From contig VXOI01000267.1 in NCBI GenBank assembly GCA_009840175.1, positions 1 to 54,342 on the forward strand: 54,342 nucleotides of DNA, written 5' to 3'. The notes under the pieces were generated by a model. That model was not told the origin of the DNA, did no database searches, and saw only the letters and a list, made by a program, of their open reading frames with translations. Shown in pieces: positions 15,090 to 23,146 of the stretch; position 1 is the stretch's first letter; each line of letters starts with the position of its first letter. This stretch comes from Chloroflexota bacterium (GTDB taxonomy: Bacteria; Chloroflexota; Dehalococcoidia; Lucifugimonadales; UBA3495). The position numbers were made by a program, and so were the translations under genes.

Positions 15090-16151
15090 CTACCTGAACG
15101 CCGGCATCACTTCGTTGGCGAACAGTTCCACCGAGCGCATCACTTCCTGGTGGGTGAAGTCGCCGAATGTGAACAGGCCGTTGAAGTAGTTGATGCCGCA
15201 GTCCTCCACGGTGCGGACTATCTTATCGGCCACGGTCTGGGGCGACCCGACGATAAAGGTTTCCTCGCTGATCTGCTCGTCAAAGTCGCTGAGACGCTCC
15301 AGGGGTTCGATGGTTATGCCCGCCTGATCGAACAGGAACCCGATATGGGAGCGCCAGACCTTGTGCGCCTGGCGGGCCCTGTTCAGTGCTTCATCGTCAG
15401 TGTCGGCGACGTAGACCGGGCGGGCCATGCCGATCTTGGGTTCCGCCACATGGCCGTTGATCCGGCCGGGATTGTCCTTGTTCTCCGCCCAGATCCTCTT
15501 GTACAGGTCGTAGTGTTCCTTGTATTCCCGCGACGGCTCTATGATGCCGCAGGTGTTCATGCCCGCCTCCGCCACCCACGGGATCATCTCGATGTTGGCC
15601 GTGGGATACCACAGCGGCGGATAGGGGTCCTGGTAGGGCTTCAGCCAGAGCTTGATGCCGGAATAGTTGTAATACTTGCCCTCGAAGTCCAGGGTCTCGT
15701 TGTTGAAGCCGTAGAGCAGGACCTCCAGGGCCTCGCGCATCATGTCGCGGCGTTCTTCTTCACCGGGCAGCCCGAACCGCTCTGCCTCCATGGGCACCAC
15801 GCCGCGAGCGAATCCCAGTTCCAGCCTTCCTTGGCACAGGTGGTCCAGCATACAGATTTCGTGGTAAAGCCGCAGCGGATTGTGGAAGGGCAGCAGGAAT
15901 CCCAGCGGCCCTATTCGGATGCGGCTGGTGCGCTGGGCGATGGCCGACAGGAAGATGCCGGGAGATGGCGCGATGCACAATGGGGTCGTGTGATGCTCCA
16001 CCAGGTGAAAGGCGTAAAAGTCGTTCCTGTCGGCGAACTCGGCCAGTTCCAGGCGATTCTCATATATGTCCGCCGCCCGTTCTTCGCTCCATTCCACCGA
16101 GTCGAATATCCCGAAGTCCAGATGAATACCAGTGGGCTTGACGCTGGGCAT
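15090..16151 (-). CDS. LLM-class FMN-dependent oxidoreductase
   Basis: A luciferase-like monooxygenase (353 residues) with the bacterial-luciferase TIM-barrel fold. Landmarks are the N-terminal strand LDFGIFDSV, VEHHTTPLCIAPSPGIFLSAIAQRTSRIRIGPLGFLLPFHNPLRLYHE, then MLDHLCQGRLELGFARG and the C-terminal FIVGSPQTVADKI. These enzymes bind reduced FMN (or F420) from a separate reductase and oxygenate small organic molecules. The C-terminal NEVMPAFR resembles that of the paralogue ending at 22976. GGAGG precedes the ATG. It converges with the region of the first amidohydrolase. The substrate cannot be told. Confidence 0.9.
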   Translation of the reverse strand: MPSVKPTGIHLDFGIFDSVEWSEERAADIYENRLELAEFADRNDFYAFHLVEHHTTPLCIAPSPGIFLSAIAQRTSRIRIGPLGFLLPFHNPLRLYHEICMLDHLCQGRLELGFARGVVPMEAERFGLPGEEERRDMMREALEVLLYGFNNETLDFEGKYYNYSGIKLWLKPYQDPYPPLWYPTANIEMIPWVAEAGMNTCGIIEPSREYKEHYDLYKRIWAENKDNPGRINGHVAEPKIGMARPVYVADTDDEALNRARQAHKVWRSHIGFLFDQAGITIEPLERLSDFDEQISEETFIVGSPQTVADKIVRTVEDCGINYFNGLFTFGDFTHQEVMRSVELFANEVMPAFR

Positions 16152-16181
16152 TTGGTTCCTCCATCAATATTCTTGGCTGGA

Positions 16182-17150
16182 TTAGTCGCGACTGATGGCT
16201 AGCCGGATGAATTCGTTGCAGATTGCGTTGGCCTGTTCCGAGGCCTTGAGAGGCATGAGTGGGAAAGCGTGGGGCAGTCCGGGGTGGACCGCGATGTTGG
16301 CCTCATTGCCTGCGGCGAGCCAGCGCGCGTGCATGAACAGGGTGTCGTCGAGAAGCGGGTCAACCGTGCCCACGGAAAATAGCGCAGGCGGAAGGCCGGA
16401 AAGGTCAGCATACAGGGGAGACACATCCGGGTCGGTGCGCCTCTCCGCCGGCACGAACATATCCAGGCACCAGTTGATGTACGGCCTGCTCAACACCACG
16501 TAGCGGTCGCCCCAGGCGCGGGAGCTGGGAGTGAGAGTAAGGTCGTAAGCGCCGTACAGCAGGTTGGCTCCCTTGTAGGCGCTGGTCAAACCGTGCCGGT
16601 CGCGCATACGCAGGAGAGCGACGGACGCAAGATGCGCCCCGGCGGACTCGCCGCCTATGACCAGATTCTCAGTGCCGAACTCGGCTCCGGCGTTGCGGGC
16701 CAGCCACAAGCCGGCGGTCTCGGCATCGTCTGGCCCGGCGGGGTACGGATACTCCGGGGCCAGCCGGTAATCAACGCTGATGACCGCGACCTCGCACTCG
16801 TTGGCAATGCGCTCCAGTCGCGGGTCCTGCAGGTCGGATGCGCCCTGCGCCCAGCCGCCGCCGTGGAAGTGAAGGTACACGCCCTTGACTACCGGCGGGG
16901 TGAACACCCGCAGCGTCAGCCCGCTAGCGGGACTGTCAATCACCCGGTCGGCCGCGATGTCGGAATGCACTACCGGGCCGAAGAAGGACTGACCCGATCG
17001 CGCAGCCTCGCGCACCGCCTGGATTCCCACTTCCTGCGGCGGCGAAACTGTGGACAGCCGGGCTTCCAGTTCCGCAACGAAGGCCACCGTTTCTTGGTCA
17101 GCCGCCGACGGGTCGAATTCCGTCCTCTCCAGTCCCTGTGATGCTACCAT
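16182..17150 (-). CDS. Esterase/lipase of the hormone-sensitive-lipase (HSL) family
   Basis: An alpha/beta hydrolase of 322 residues with the HSL-family oxyanion motif HFHGGGW (95-100) and the nucleophile motif GESAG (167-171, Ser169; most members have GDSAG). DYRLAPEYPYPAGPDD is a strong HSL hallmark. The acid is probably in GTVDPLLDD and the catalytic His in GLPHAFPLM. It has no signal peptide, so it is cytosolic and would hydrolyse short acyl esters or aryl esters. GGAGG lies 7 bases before the ATG. It is upstream of the LLM oxidoreductase with a gap of 30 bases, probably cotranscribed. Confidence 0.92.
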   Translation of the reverse strand: MVASQGLERTEFDPSAADQETVAFVAELEARLSTVSPPQEVGIQAVREAARSGQSFFGPVVHSDIAADRVIDSPASGLTLRVFTPPVVKGVYLHFHGGGWAQGASDLQDPRLERIANECEVAVISVDYRLAPEYPYPAGPDDAETAGLWLARNAGAEFGTENLVIGGESAGAHLASVALLRMRDRHGLTSAYKGANLLYGAYDLTLTPSSRAWGDRYVVLSRPYINWCLDMFVPAERRTDPDVSPLYADLSGLPPALFSVGTVDPLLDDTLFMHARWLAAGNEANIAVHPGLPHAFPLMPLKASEQANAICNEFIRLAISRD

Positions 17151-17167
17151 CTACAGCCTCCAGCGGG

Positions 17168-17659
17168 TTACCGCAGTTCGTCGTTCCAGACTTGAAATGC
17201 CATTGCCACCGCTCCGGCAGCGGCGCCGAAGGTCGTGGTCAGAAGTCCCCACGCGGCTCGGGCGTCGCTGTGGAAGTGCTTGGCCGGAACGTACACCCCC
17301 GGCATGTGGTCTATGTCCGCCCAGTTGAGCATTCCAATCACCGCCGCAATGAGCAGCAGCACGACCGCCAGTCCGGTCAGGAAGCCACTGGCCCGGCCTC
17401 TCAGGATGCGCCATAGAATCAGCAATGCCGCGACTGCTGACAATGACAGGGTAAACACGCCGTCGCCCACCATGCCGTGAATCTGGAATCGCTCGATTTC
17501 CCCGCCGACGTGCAACTCCCCGGCGACATTGGCCCACGGGCCGACGGCAGAGCCGACAATCACCAGCCCTGCGGCAGCCAGGCCAACCACCGCCGCCAGC
17601 GGCAGGCGGGGCCGGAAGCGCCGCGCCTGGGCTGGTTCGCTGCTGAAAGTCGAGGTCAT
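17168..17659 (-). CDS. Hypothetical four-helix membrane protein
   Basis: The 163-residue protein has four predicted membrane helices: residues 20-42 (LAAVVGLAAAGLVIVGSAVG), 65-90 (GDGVFTLSLSAVAALLILWRI), 92-112 (FLTGLAVVLLLIAAVIGML) and 137-155 (GLLTTTFGAAAGAVAMAF). The loop between helices 1 and 2 and that after helix 3 would be on the same face. No family is recognised. It lies 17 bases upstream of the esterase gene in the same direction. Confidence 0.65.
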   Translation of the reverse strand: MTSTFSSEPAQARRFRPRLPLAAVVGLAAAGLVIVGSAVGPWANVAGELHVGGEIERFQIHGMVGDGVFTLSLSAVAALLILWRILRGRASGFLTGLAVVLLLIAAVIGMLNWADIDHMPGVYVPAKHFHSDARAAWGLLTTTFGAAAGAVAMAFQVWNDELR

Positions 17660-17706
17660 GCGCGCTTATCCAGTATTTCCGGCAAGGCTCTGGTCATCCA
17701 TTCGGA

Positions 17707-18402
17707 CTATTTTATCGGAGCCAGTTGAAACAGATATGCTTCCATTTCCCGCGACGGCATGAATCGGGCCCTGCTGGGAGGCCTCTTGGCGTCAGCTTCC
17801 ACCATTTCCAGCGTCAATGCCTCGCCCTTGGCAGTCCTGAAATGCGACGAAAGATCAGGATGAGAGGAATCAAGAAGCAGACTGCCTCCGTCTAACGCTC
17901 CAACCAGCCGGTAGCCAGGGTCAACCTGGGCGCGGGCGGCATCATAATGCCCGTTATTGGCCAACAGAAGGCCGCCGGGTTTCAGGAAAGAACGGCAGGC
18001 TTGAGACACAAACCCGGCGTTAAGTGAAATCAACAGATCAAACGAAACATGAGGTTCGCTATCAAAGCGGGCGTAGTCTTCCTCATAACACCAGATACGG
18101 GGGTTTTCCGAGTATTCTCTATGACCACTGAGATATTCCAGCAGGTCATGTGAGGCCAGAGCGGCGGCTATGCCCTTGACCGAATCAACATAGCAGACTT
18201 CCGGGAACACCAGCGAGGGGGTGACGTGCAAGTAGCTGCCTGGATATAGCACCCGGCGGCAGTCAAAATTCTCCTCAACCAGCCGGAAGGCCCAGAGCAG
18301 GTCGTGAAAACCATCATGCTTATGACGGTAGTCGGCCAGATAGGTATCCAGCGGCTGCTTCGCTCTCAATCCGCCTCGCTCCGGTGTTGTCGGGATTGCC
18401 AT
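17707..18402 (-). CDS. SAM-methyltransferase-like protein
   Basis: About 220-231 residues with a plausible class I methyltransferase core: a glycine-containing strand-turn (RRVLYPGSYLHVTPS), an acidic strand end (VCYVDSVKG), DLLISLNAGFVSQACRSFLKPGGLLLANN (motif IV to V) and a C-terminal strand. It resembles uncharacterised methyltransferase-like proteins. Two starts are possible: ATG at 18402, overlapping the MetE-like gene by 37 bases, or TTG at 18369, which overlaps its stop as TTGA and has GGAG/AGGCGGA before it. The second arrangement would be translationally coupled and is attractive. The substrate is unknown, although adjacency to a MetE-like protein suggests methyl-group chemistry. Confidence 0.6.
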   Translation of the reverse strand: MAIPTTPERGGLRAKQPLDTYLADYRHKHDGFHDLLWAFRLVEENFDCRRVLYPGSYLHVTPSLVFPEVCYVDSVKGIAAALASHDLLEYLSGHREYSENPRIWCYEEDYARFDSEPHVSFDLLISLNAGFVSQACRSFLKPGGLLLANNGHYDAARAQVDPGYRLVGALDGGSLLLDSSHPDLSSHFRTAKGEALTLEMVEADAKRPPSRARFMPSREMEAYLFQLAPIK

Positions 18403-19559
18403 AGCTCTTGGGAAGCCAGCCGCGCCCCTTCGACCAGCGAGGCCAGTTTCATCCACACAATTTTGGAATCCACCTGTAGTCTTCCTGCGAAGGTGCCGAA
18501 ACCGCAGTCGGCGCCCACCAGCAGATTTTCCCTACCGACGACCCCTGCGTAGCGGACGATGCGCTCGGCCACGTACTCGGGATGCTCTACGAAGTTGGAC
18601 GTGGAGTCTATCATGCCCGGAATGACCGTCTTGCCCTCCGGCAGCTTGACGTCCCGCCAAATCTTCCACTCGTGACCGTGGCGGGGGTTCGCAGCCGGGA
18701 AAGAGAAGGCGGCGGGCTTGGCTTCCAGAACAATGTCCACGATGTCGCGCAGCGGCACGTCGGTATGGTGCGGCCCCATGGTGCTGCTCCAGCATACGTG
18801 CATCCGCATACGTTCGGCGGGAATGCCAGCAACTGCGTGATTCAGCGCTTCGACGTGCATCCTGATGACGCTGCGGAACTCCTCCAGCGTCAAGTGGGCG
18901 AACACCGTGCTGCGGCTGAGGGCCAAATCCGGGCAGTCCAGTTGCAGCAGGAATCCGGCGTTGACGATAGCCTCATAGGCCCTCTTCATCACATCGCCCA
19001 GGGCGTACAGGTATGCCTCATCATCAGGGTAGTGATGATTGTGCAGGAAACGGGCTATCTGTCCGGGTGACGGCGAGGTCATGAACACTTCCTCGCACAC
19101 AGAGTCGCCGTCCCGGTCATCCTGGGCTTGTCGAAGGGCAACCGCCAGGTTGTACAGGTCGCGCTGGAACGAAGGCCAGTCTTTCCAGTCCACCGGCCCG
19201 ACGCACGCGGGGCGTACCTGGAAAGGCGAGGCAAAGGGCTTTAGCAGTTCCCCCAGCTCCGGGAATTCCTCGTCGCCAGCTCCTATAGGAGGCGTACTCT
19301 CCCCCTCGAACCCGGTCAGCAAGTCTTTGACGAAAACCGTATAGTCCACGCGGCCCATCTCGCCGTCGTTGATCACGTCGAGGCCGCACTCCAACTGCCG
19401 CGACACGGTGTCGGCCACGGCATCGCGCACCGACTGATGCAACAGGGTCTCATCTTCCAGTTGCCCCCGCTGCTGTTTCAACAGCAGATCGAGCATGGGA
19501 CGAGGCCGTGGCAAGCTGCCGGTGTGGGTGGTAAGAATCCGTTCCGTGCTTCGTTTCAT
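18366..19559 (-). CDS. Cobalamin-independent methionine-synthase-like protein (MetE C-terminal type)
   Basis: A 397-residue single-barrel protein of the MetE/UROD superfamily: TTHTGSLPRP at the N-terminus, the acidic motif DVINDGEMGR, LQLDCPDLAL, the zinc-ligand region MHVCWSS and the second cysteine in VGADCGFGTF. These short single-domain members are distinct from full MetE and often use non-folate methyl donors or act in catabolic demethylation. Residues 142-153 (RQAQDDRDGDS) are a translated copy of a dispersed repeat and interrupt a region that is otherwise continuous. It is divergent from the second amidohydrolase and followed by the methyltransferase-like gene. Confidence 0.85.
   Translation of the reverse strand: MKRSTERILTTHTGSLPRPRPMLDLLLKQQRGQLEDETLLHQSVRDAVADTVSRQLECGLDVINDGEMGRVDYTVFVKDLLTGFEGESTPPIGAGDEEFPELGELLKPFASPFQVRPACVGPVDWKDWPSFQRDLYNLAVALRQAQDDRDGDSVCEEVFMTSPSPGQIARFLHNHHYPDDEAYLYALGDVMKRAYEAIVNAGFLLQLDCPDLALSRSTVFAHLTLEEFRSVIRMHVEALNHAVAGIPAERMRMHVCWSSTMGPHHTDVPLRDIVDIVLEAKPAAFSFPAANPRHGHEWKIWRDVKLPEGKTVIPGMIDSTSNFVEHPEYVAERIVRYAGVVGRENLLVGADCGFGTFAGRLQVDSKIVWMKLASLVEGARLASQELWQSRQHRSEAD
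19117..19140. repeat. Type-D repeat (TTCGACAAGCCCAGGATGACC) inside a coding region
   Basis: On the minus strand this reads as the widespread TTCGACAAGC(T/C)CAGGATGAC motif. It lies in frame in the MetE-like gene and adds about 11 residues (RQAQDDRDGDS). Confidence 0.7.
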
Positions 19560-19649
19560 AGCTATGGAAGTTTACCATAGCAAATCTGAGCCGGGACGAG
19601 GAATTACTTTGCTCTACGAAAAGGCGAAGCAGTTGATACGAATTTCGGC

Positions 19650-19655
19650 TATAAT
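19650..19655 (+). promoter_or_regulatory. Possible -10 box upstream of amidohydrolase 2
   Basis: A perfect TATAAT is present, but the only TTGATA is 11 bases upstream, too close. The surrounding sequence resembles the promoter at 23002-23030 with a 6-base deletion. Confidence 0.3.
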
Positions 19656-19710
19656 CCCGTAGTCTCAATTTCCCCTTTCCAATCCTATGATTCAGGAGCT
19701 TCCCCGTCAG

Positions 19711-20679
19711 ATGCGAACCGTAGATATTCACGCACACATCAGCCCGGAAGGCATGGTCAAGGCCATGGCCGAAGGGAAGGACTGGCACGGCATTTCCTCA
19801 GCCGAGATGCTGCCCACCCACGAATACACGCCGCGCACCATGTGGACGCCAGAACAGCGGCTCAAGGAAATGGACGAACTGAACGTGGATGTTCACGTCC
19901 TCTCCACCAACTCCTTCTTCTACTTCTACGAGCGGGATGCCGCCGCCATAACAGCGATGGCCCGCGAGTGCAATGAGTACGTGTCTCAACTCACAAAGGA
20001 CCATCCGGACCGGTTTGCGGGATTCGCCACCCTGCCAATGCAGGACGTCAACGCCTCCGTCGCCGAACTGGAGCGCGGGATGCAGACCCTGGGGCTGAAG
20101 GGCGCCATGATAGGCGACCACGTGAACGGCGTCACCTACGATGACCCATCATTTATGCCGCTGTGGAAAGCGGCGGAGGCATCCGGGGCCGTTATCTTCA
20201 TCCATCAGTCCGGGGACACGGTTGTCAGCCCTCGCAGCAACAACTACCACCTGCCCAACACCATCGGCAACCTAGCCGACCGGGCCGTGACCTTCGCCTC
20301 GTTCGTCTTCGGGGGTGTGATGGACGCCTGCCCGGGTCTGAAAGTCTGCCTGTCCCACGGCGGCGGCTACACCTGCTTCGGCGCAGGCCGCATGGACCGG
20401 GGCTGGCAGGTGCGCTCCGAGGCCCGTGTCAACATCCAGCAGCCCCCCAGCCGCTATCTCGACCGTTTCTGGTACGACTGCCTCACCCACAGCGAAGACG
20501 CCCTGCGAATGCTCATTGACAGCGTGGGCATTGACCGGGTGGTGTTCGGCACCGACTGGCCCTTCGACATGGCCATAGATGAGCCAGTCTCATGGGTGCG
20601 GAGCATGACCAAACTAACCGACGCCGAGAAGGACGCCATCCTGGGCGGGAACATCGAAAACCTGCTGGGACTGGATTAG
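19711..20679 (+). CDS. ACMSD-like amidohydrolase, paralogue 2
   Basis: A 322-residue TIM-barrel amidohydrolase with the same metal site as its paralogues: H7 and H9 (VDIHAHI), the FIHQS histidine, the LSHGGG histidine and the GTDWPFD aspartate. The ATG at 19711 is preferred to that at 19687 because both paralogues start MR-x-x-DIHAH and AGGAG lies before it, although 12 bases away. It differs from paralogue 3 mainly in the first 60 residues, where paralogue 3 has an insertion (GHRNADGQLVYGLGE). The gap to the next gene is 15 bases, so the two are an operon. Expected reaction: metal-dependent decarboxylation or hydrolysis of a carboxylated or semialdehyde compound. Confidence 0.9.
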   Translation: MRTVDIHAHISPEGMVKAMAEGKDWHGISSAEMLPTHEYTPRTMWTPEQRLKEMDELNVDVHVLSTNSFFYFYERDAAAITAMARECNEYVSQLTKDHPDRFAGFATLPMQDVNASVAELERGMQTLGLKGAMIGDHVNGVTYDDPSFMPLWKAAEASGAVIFIHQSGDTVVSPRSNNYHLPNTIGNLADRAVTFASFVFGGVMDACPGLKVCLSHGGGYTCFGAGRMDRGWQVRSEARVNIQQPPSRYLDRFWYDCLTHSEDALRMLIDSVGIDRVVFGTDWPFDMAIDEPVSWVRSMTKLTDAEKDAILGGNIENLLGLD

Positions 20680-20694
20680 GGAGAGACCAGAAGA

Positions 20695-21687
20695 ATGCGC
20701 AGCATAGACATACACGCTCATCTGATGCCCCACTGTATGCTGGACACGCTCTATCGCGGCGACTCCTGGCACGGCGTCACCGGGCATCGCAACGCCGATG
20801 GACAATTGGTATACGGCCTCGGAGAGCTGACTCAGCCGCTGACTCCCGCCTTCGGCTGGGACACGGAGCAGAGGCTCGCCGACATGAACTCGCTGGGTGT
20901 GGATGTTCATGTAGTCTCCACCTTCGTCGGCTACTACACCTTCCCAACTGTTGACGACGCCGTTGCCGCCTGCCGCGAGGCCAACGAGGAAGTTGCCGGC
21001 ATGATGCGTCAGCACCCCGACCGCTTCTCCGGCTTCTGCACCCTACCGATGCAGGACATCAACGCCGCCGTTGCCGAGCTGGAACGGGGAGTGCGTGACC
21101 TGGGACTCAAAGGCGCGATGATCGGCGATCACGTCAACTGCGTCACCTATGACGATCCGTCCTTCATGCCCCTGTGGAAAGCAGCCGAAGCCCTGGGCGC
21201 GGCCGTCTTCATACACCAGGTGGGAGACACCGTGGTTACGCCGCGCAGCGACCGCTATCACCTTCCCAACAGCATCGGAAACCTCGCCGACCGGGCTATC
21301 ACTTTCGCCTCCTTCGTCTTTGGCGGGGTGATGGACGCCTGCCCCGGCCTGAAGGTGGTGCTGGCCCATGGGGGCGGGTACACCTGCTTCGGCATCGGGC
21401 GGATGGACCGGGGCTGGCAGGTGCGCCGCGAGGCACGGGTCAATATCCAGCAGCCGCCCAGCGCCTATCTCGACAAGTTCTACTACGACTGCCTCACCCA
21501 CAGCGAGCCCGCTCTGCGCTACCTGATTGACACCGTGGGCGCAGACCGCATTGTATTCGGCACCGACTGGCCTGCGGACATGGCCATTGACTGGCCGGTG
21601 TCATGGGTGCTGCGGCAGGAAAGCCTGACCACGGAGGAGAAAGAAGCTATCCTCTGGAAGAACGCTGAGCGGCTGCTGGGCATATAA
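20695..21687 (+). CDS. ACMSD-like amidohydrolase, paralogue 3
   Basis: A 330-residue paralogue of the two preceding amidohydrolases. It has H7/H9 (IDIHAHL), a conserved FIHQVGD, LAHGGGYTCFGIGRMDRGWQ and GTDWPAD. A segment of about 15 extra residues after residue 26 distinguishes it. GGGAGAGA lies before the ATG. It follows paralogue 2 by 15 bases, and after it comes a type-F repeat and then the frameshifted LLM oxidoreductase, so the three genes may have formed one catabolic unit (decarboxylation plus oxygenation). Tandem retention suggests different substrates or hetero-oligomers. Confidence 0.9.
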   Translation: MRSIDIHAHLMPHCMLDTLYRGDSWHGVTGHRNADGQLVYGLGELTQPLTPAFGWDTEQRLADMNSLGVDVHVVSTFVGYYTFPTVDDAVAACREANEEVAGMMRQHPDRFSGFCTLPMQDINAAVAELERGVRDLGLKGAMIGDHVNCVTYDDPSFMPLWKAAEALGAAVFIHQVGDTVVTPRSDRYHLPNSIGNLADRAITFASFVFGGVMDACPGLKVVLAHGGGYTCFGIGRMDRGWQVRREARVNIQQPPSAYLDKFYYDCLTHSEPALRYLIDTVGADRIVFGTDWPADMAIDWPVSWVLRQESLTTEEKEAILWKNAERLLGI

Positions 21688-21689
21688 AT

Positions 21690-21720
21690 TCTTTGCGTCT
21701 TTGCGCCTTTGCGTCAAAAA
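21690..21720. repeat. Type-F repeat (CTTTGCGTCTTTGCGCCTTTGCGTC)
   Basis: An intergenic motif of alternating TTTGCG units just after the stop of amidohydrolase 3. Its reverse strand reads as the TQRRKDAK-type peptide familiar from dispersed repeats in many genomes. Confidence 0.6.
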
Positions 21721-21747
21721 ACCGCTAACACATCGGAGGTCATCCCC

Positions 21748-22976
21748 TTGTTCCTGATGCGGTTCACCGAGCGGGCCTACACCAATTACACCGAGGAAGA
21801 CGTTTTGCGCAGCCCCAACAAGGCCGTGCGCGTGACCTTCTCCAATTCCCACTTCGACCCTGCCGTTGCCTCCCGGCAGTACAACGAGTCTCTGGACGAG
21901 TGGGAGTACGTGGAAGAGCTGGGGTTCGAGGGCATGATGCTCAACGAGCACCACAACACCCCTACCAGCCTCGGCGCGGCGATGAACCTCGAAGCCGCCA
22001 TCCTGGCCCGCATCACCAAGAAACCCAAGATAGTACTGATGGGCAATCCGCTGCCCATTCACGACAATCCCCTCCGCCTGGCCGAGGAGCTGGCCGAAAT
22101 TGACATGATTTCCGGCGGACGGCTGGTCTCCGGTTTCGTGCGCGGCGGAGGCACCGAAACCTGGTCCACCAATGCCAACCCGGTGCACAACCGGGAGCGG
22201 TTCGAGGAAGCCCACGACCTGATAATGAAGGCGTGGACGACCCCAGGCCCGTTTCGATGGGAAGGCAAGCACTACCACTTCCGGGTGGTGAACCCTTTCC
22301 AGGTGCCGTTGCAGAAACCCCACCCGCCGGTATGGATACCCGGCTCAGGCAGCGCCGAGACGGTGGTATGGTGCGCCGAGCGGCGCTATCCCTACTCTAC
22401 CTCGGCATCGTTCCCGACTCTTTCGGACAGATGCAGCAGATTTATAGCGAAGCAGCGCATGAGTTCGGCTACGAGGCTGGGCCGGAGCACTTTGGGTATA
22501 TGCTCCCCATCCACGTTCAGGACACCGACGAAAAGGCGTACAAGGCTGGCCGCGGGTTCCTGGAGGCGCTGGTGGGCGTCGGGCGCGTCCCTATGCCGAG
22601 GGAGTATTCCTTCCCGCCCGGCTACAGCCGCGCCACCATGCGCACGTCGGAGTCCGCCGCCGCCCTGTCGGCGCAGGCAAGGGCCGCCCGGCTCAACGAC
22701 CCCTTCCGCACCGGCCCCATTACCGACGAAGCCTATCAGGGCATGATAGACGCCAACCGCCTGGTAATCGGCAGCCCCGACACGGTGATACGCAAGCTGC
22801 GCGAGGTGCTGGCGCGGGTGCGCCCCGGTATCCTCGGCGTGTGGACCAATGACGGCTCCATCACCCACAAAGACACCATGCGCTGCCTGGAGTTGTTCGG
22901 AAAGGAGGTGATGCCCGCTGTCCGGGAAACGGGGAAGGAATTCGAGCTGACCGACCCGTTCCAGCGTGAACCCTGA
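21748..22976 (+). pseudogene. LLM-class FMN-dependent oxidoreductase, frameshifted
   Basis: Two overlapping frames together make one luciferase-like monooxygenase of about 409 residues. The first holds the N-terminal half: NEHHNTPTSLGAAMNLEAAILARITKKPKIVLMG, EIDMISGGRLVSGFVRGGG, HPPVWIPGSGSAETVVWCAERRYPY. The second continues YLGIVPDSFGQM through VIGSPDTVIRKL to FGKEVMPAVRETG. The switch from one frame to the other occurs at about 22396-22397, where one base is missing (TAC-TC-TACCTC). TTG at 21748 is placed 8 bases after GGAGG; an ATG 9 bases later is also possible. It is either a recent pseudogene or a sequencing error; the rest of the protein is well conserved. Confidence 0.8.
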
Positions 22977-23001
22977 AGCCCCTAAACCCGCCCTCTCCCA
23001 A

Positions 23002-23030
23002 TTGACGCGGATTTCGCCGATAGCTATAAT
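23002..23030 (+). promoter_or_regulatory. Sigma-70-type promoter of the peptide receptor gene
   Basis: TTGACG (23002-23007) and a perfect TATAAT (23025-23030) are separated by exactly 17 bases, about 115 bases before the receptor start codon. The long leader contains a GTTGCGGTAAG/TTCCGCAATAGC pair that could form a hairpin. Confidence 0.75.
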
Positions 23031-23146
23031 CCGCGCTTGTTGCGGTAAGTTCCGCAATAGCTTTTTAATGTGGCTCGTCCCGTGCGCACAGGCGGCGCAC
23101 TTCTGGGGAGGAGCACGCATCCAACATCTTCTGTTACGAGGTATTG

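Noticed and set aside
19633-19655. TTGATA and TATAAT upstream of amidohydrolase 2 as a full promoter
   Set aside because: The spacer is only 11 bases; only the -10 box is listed, with low confidence.
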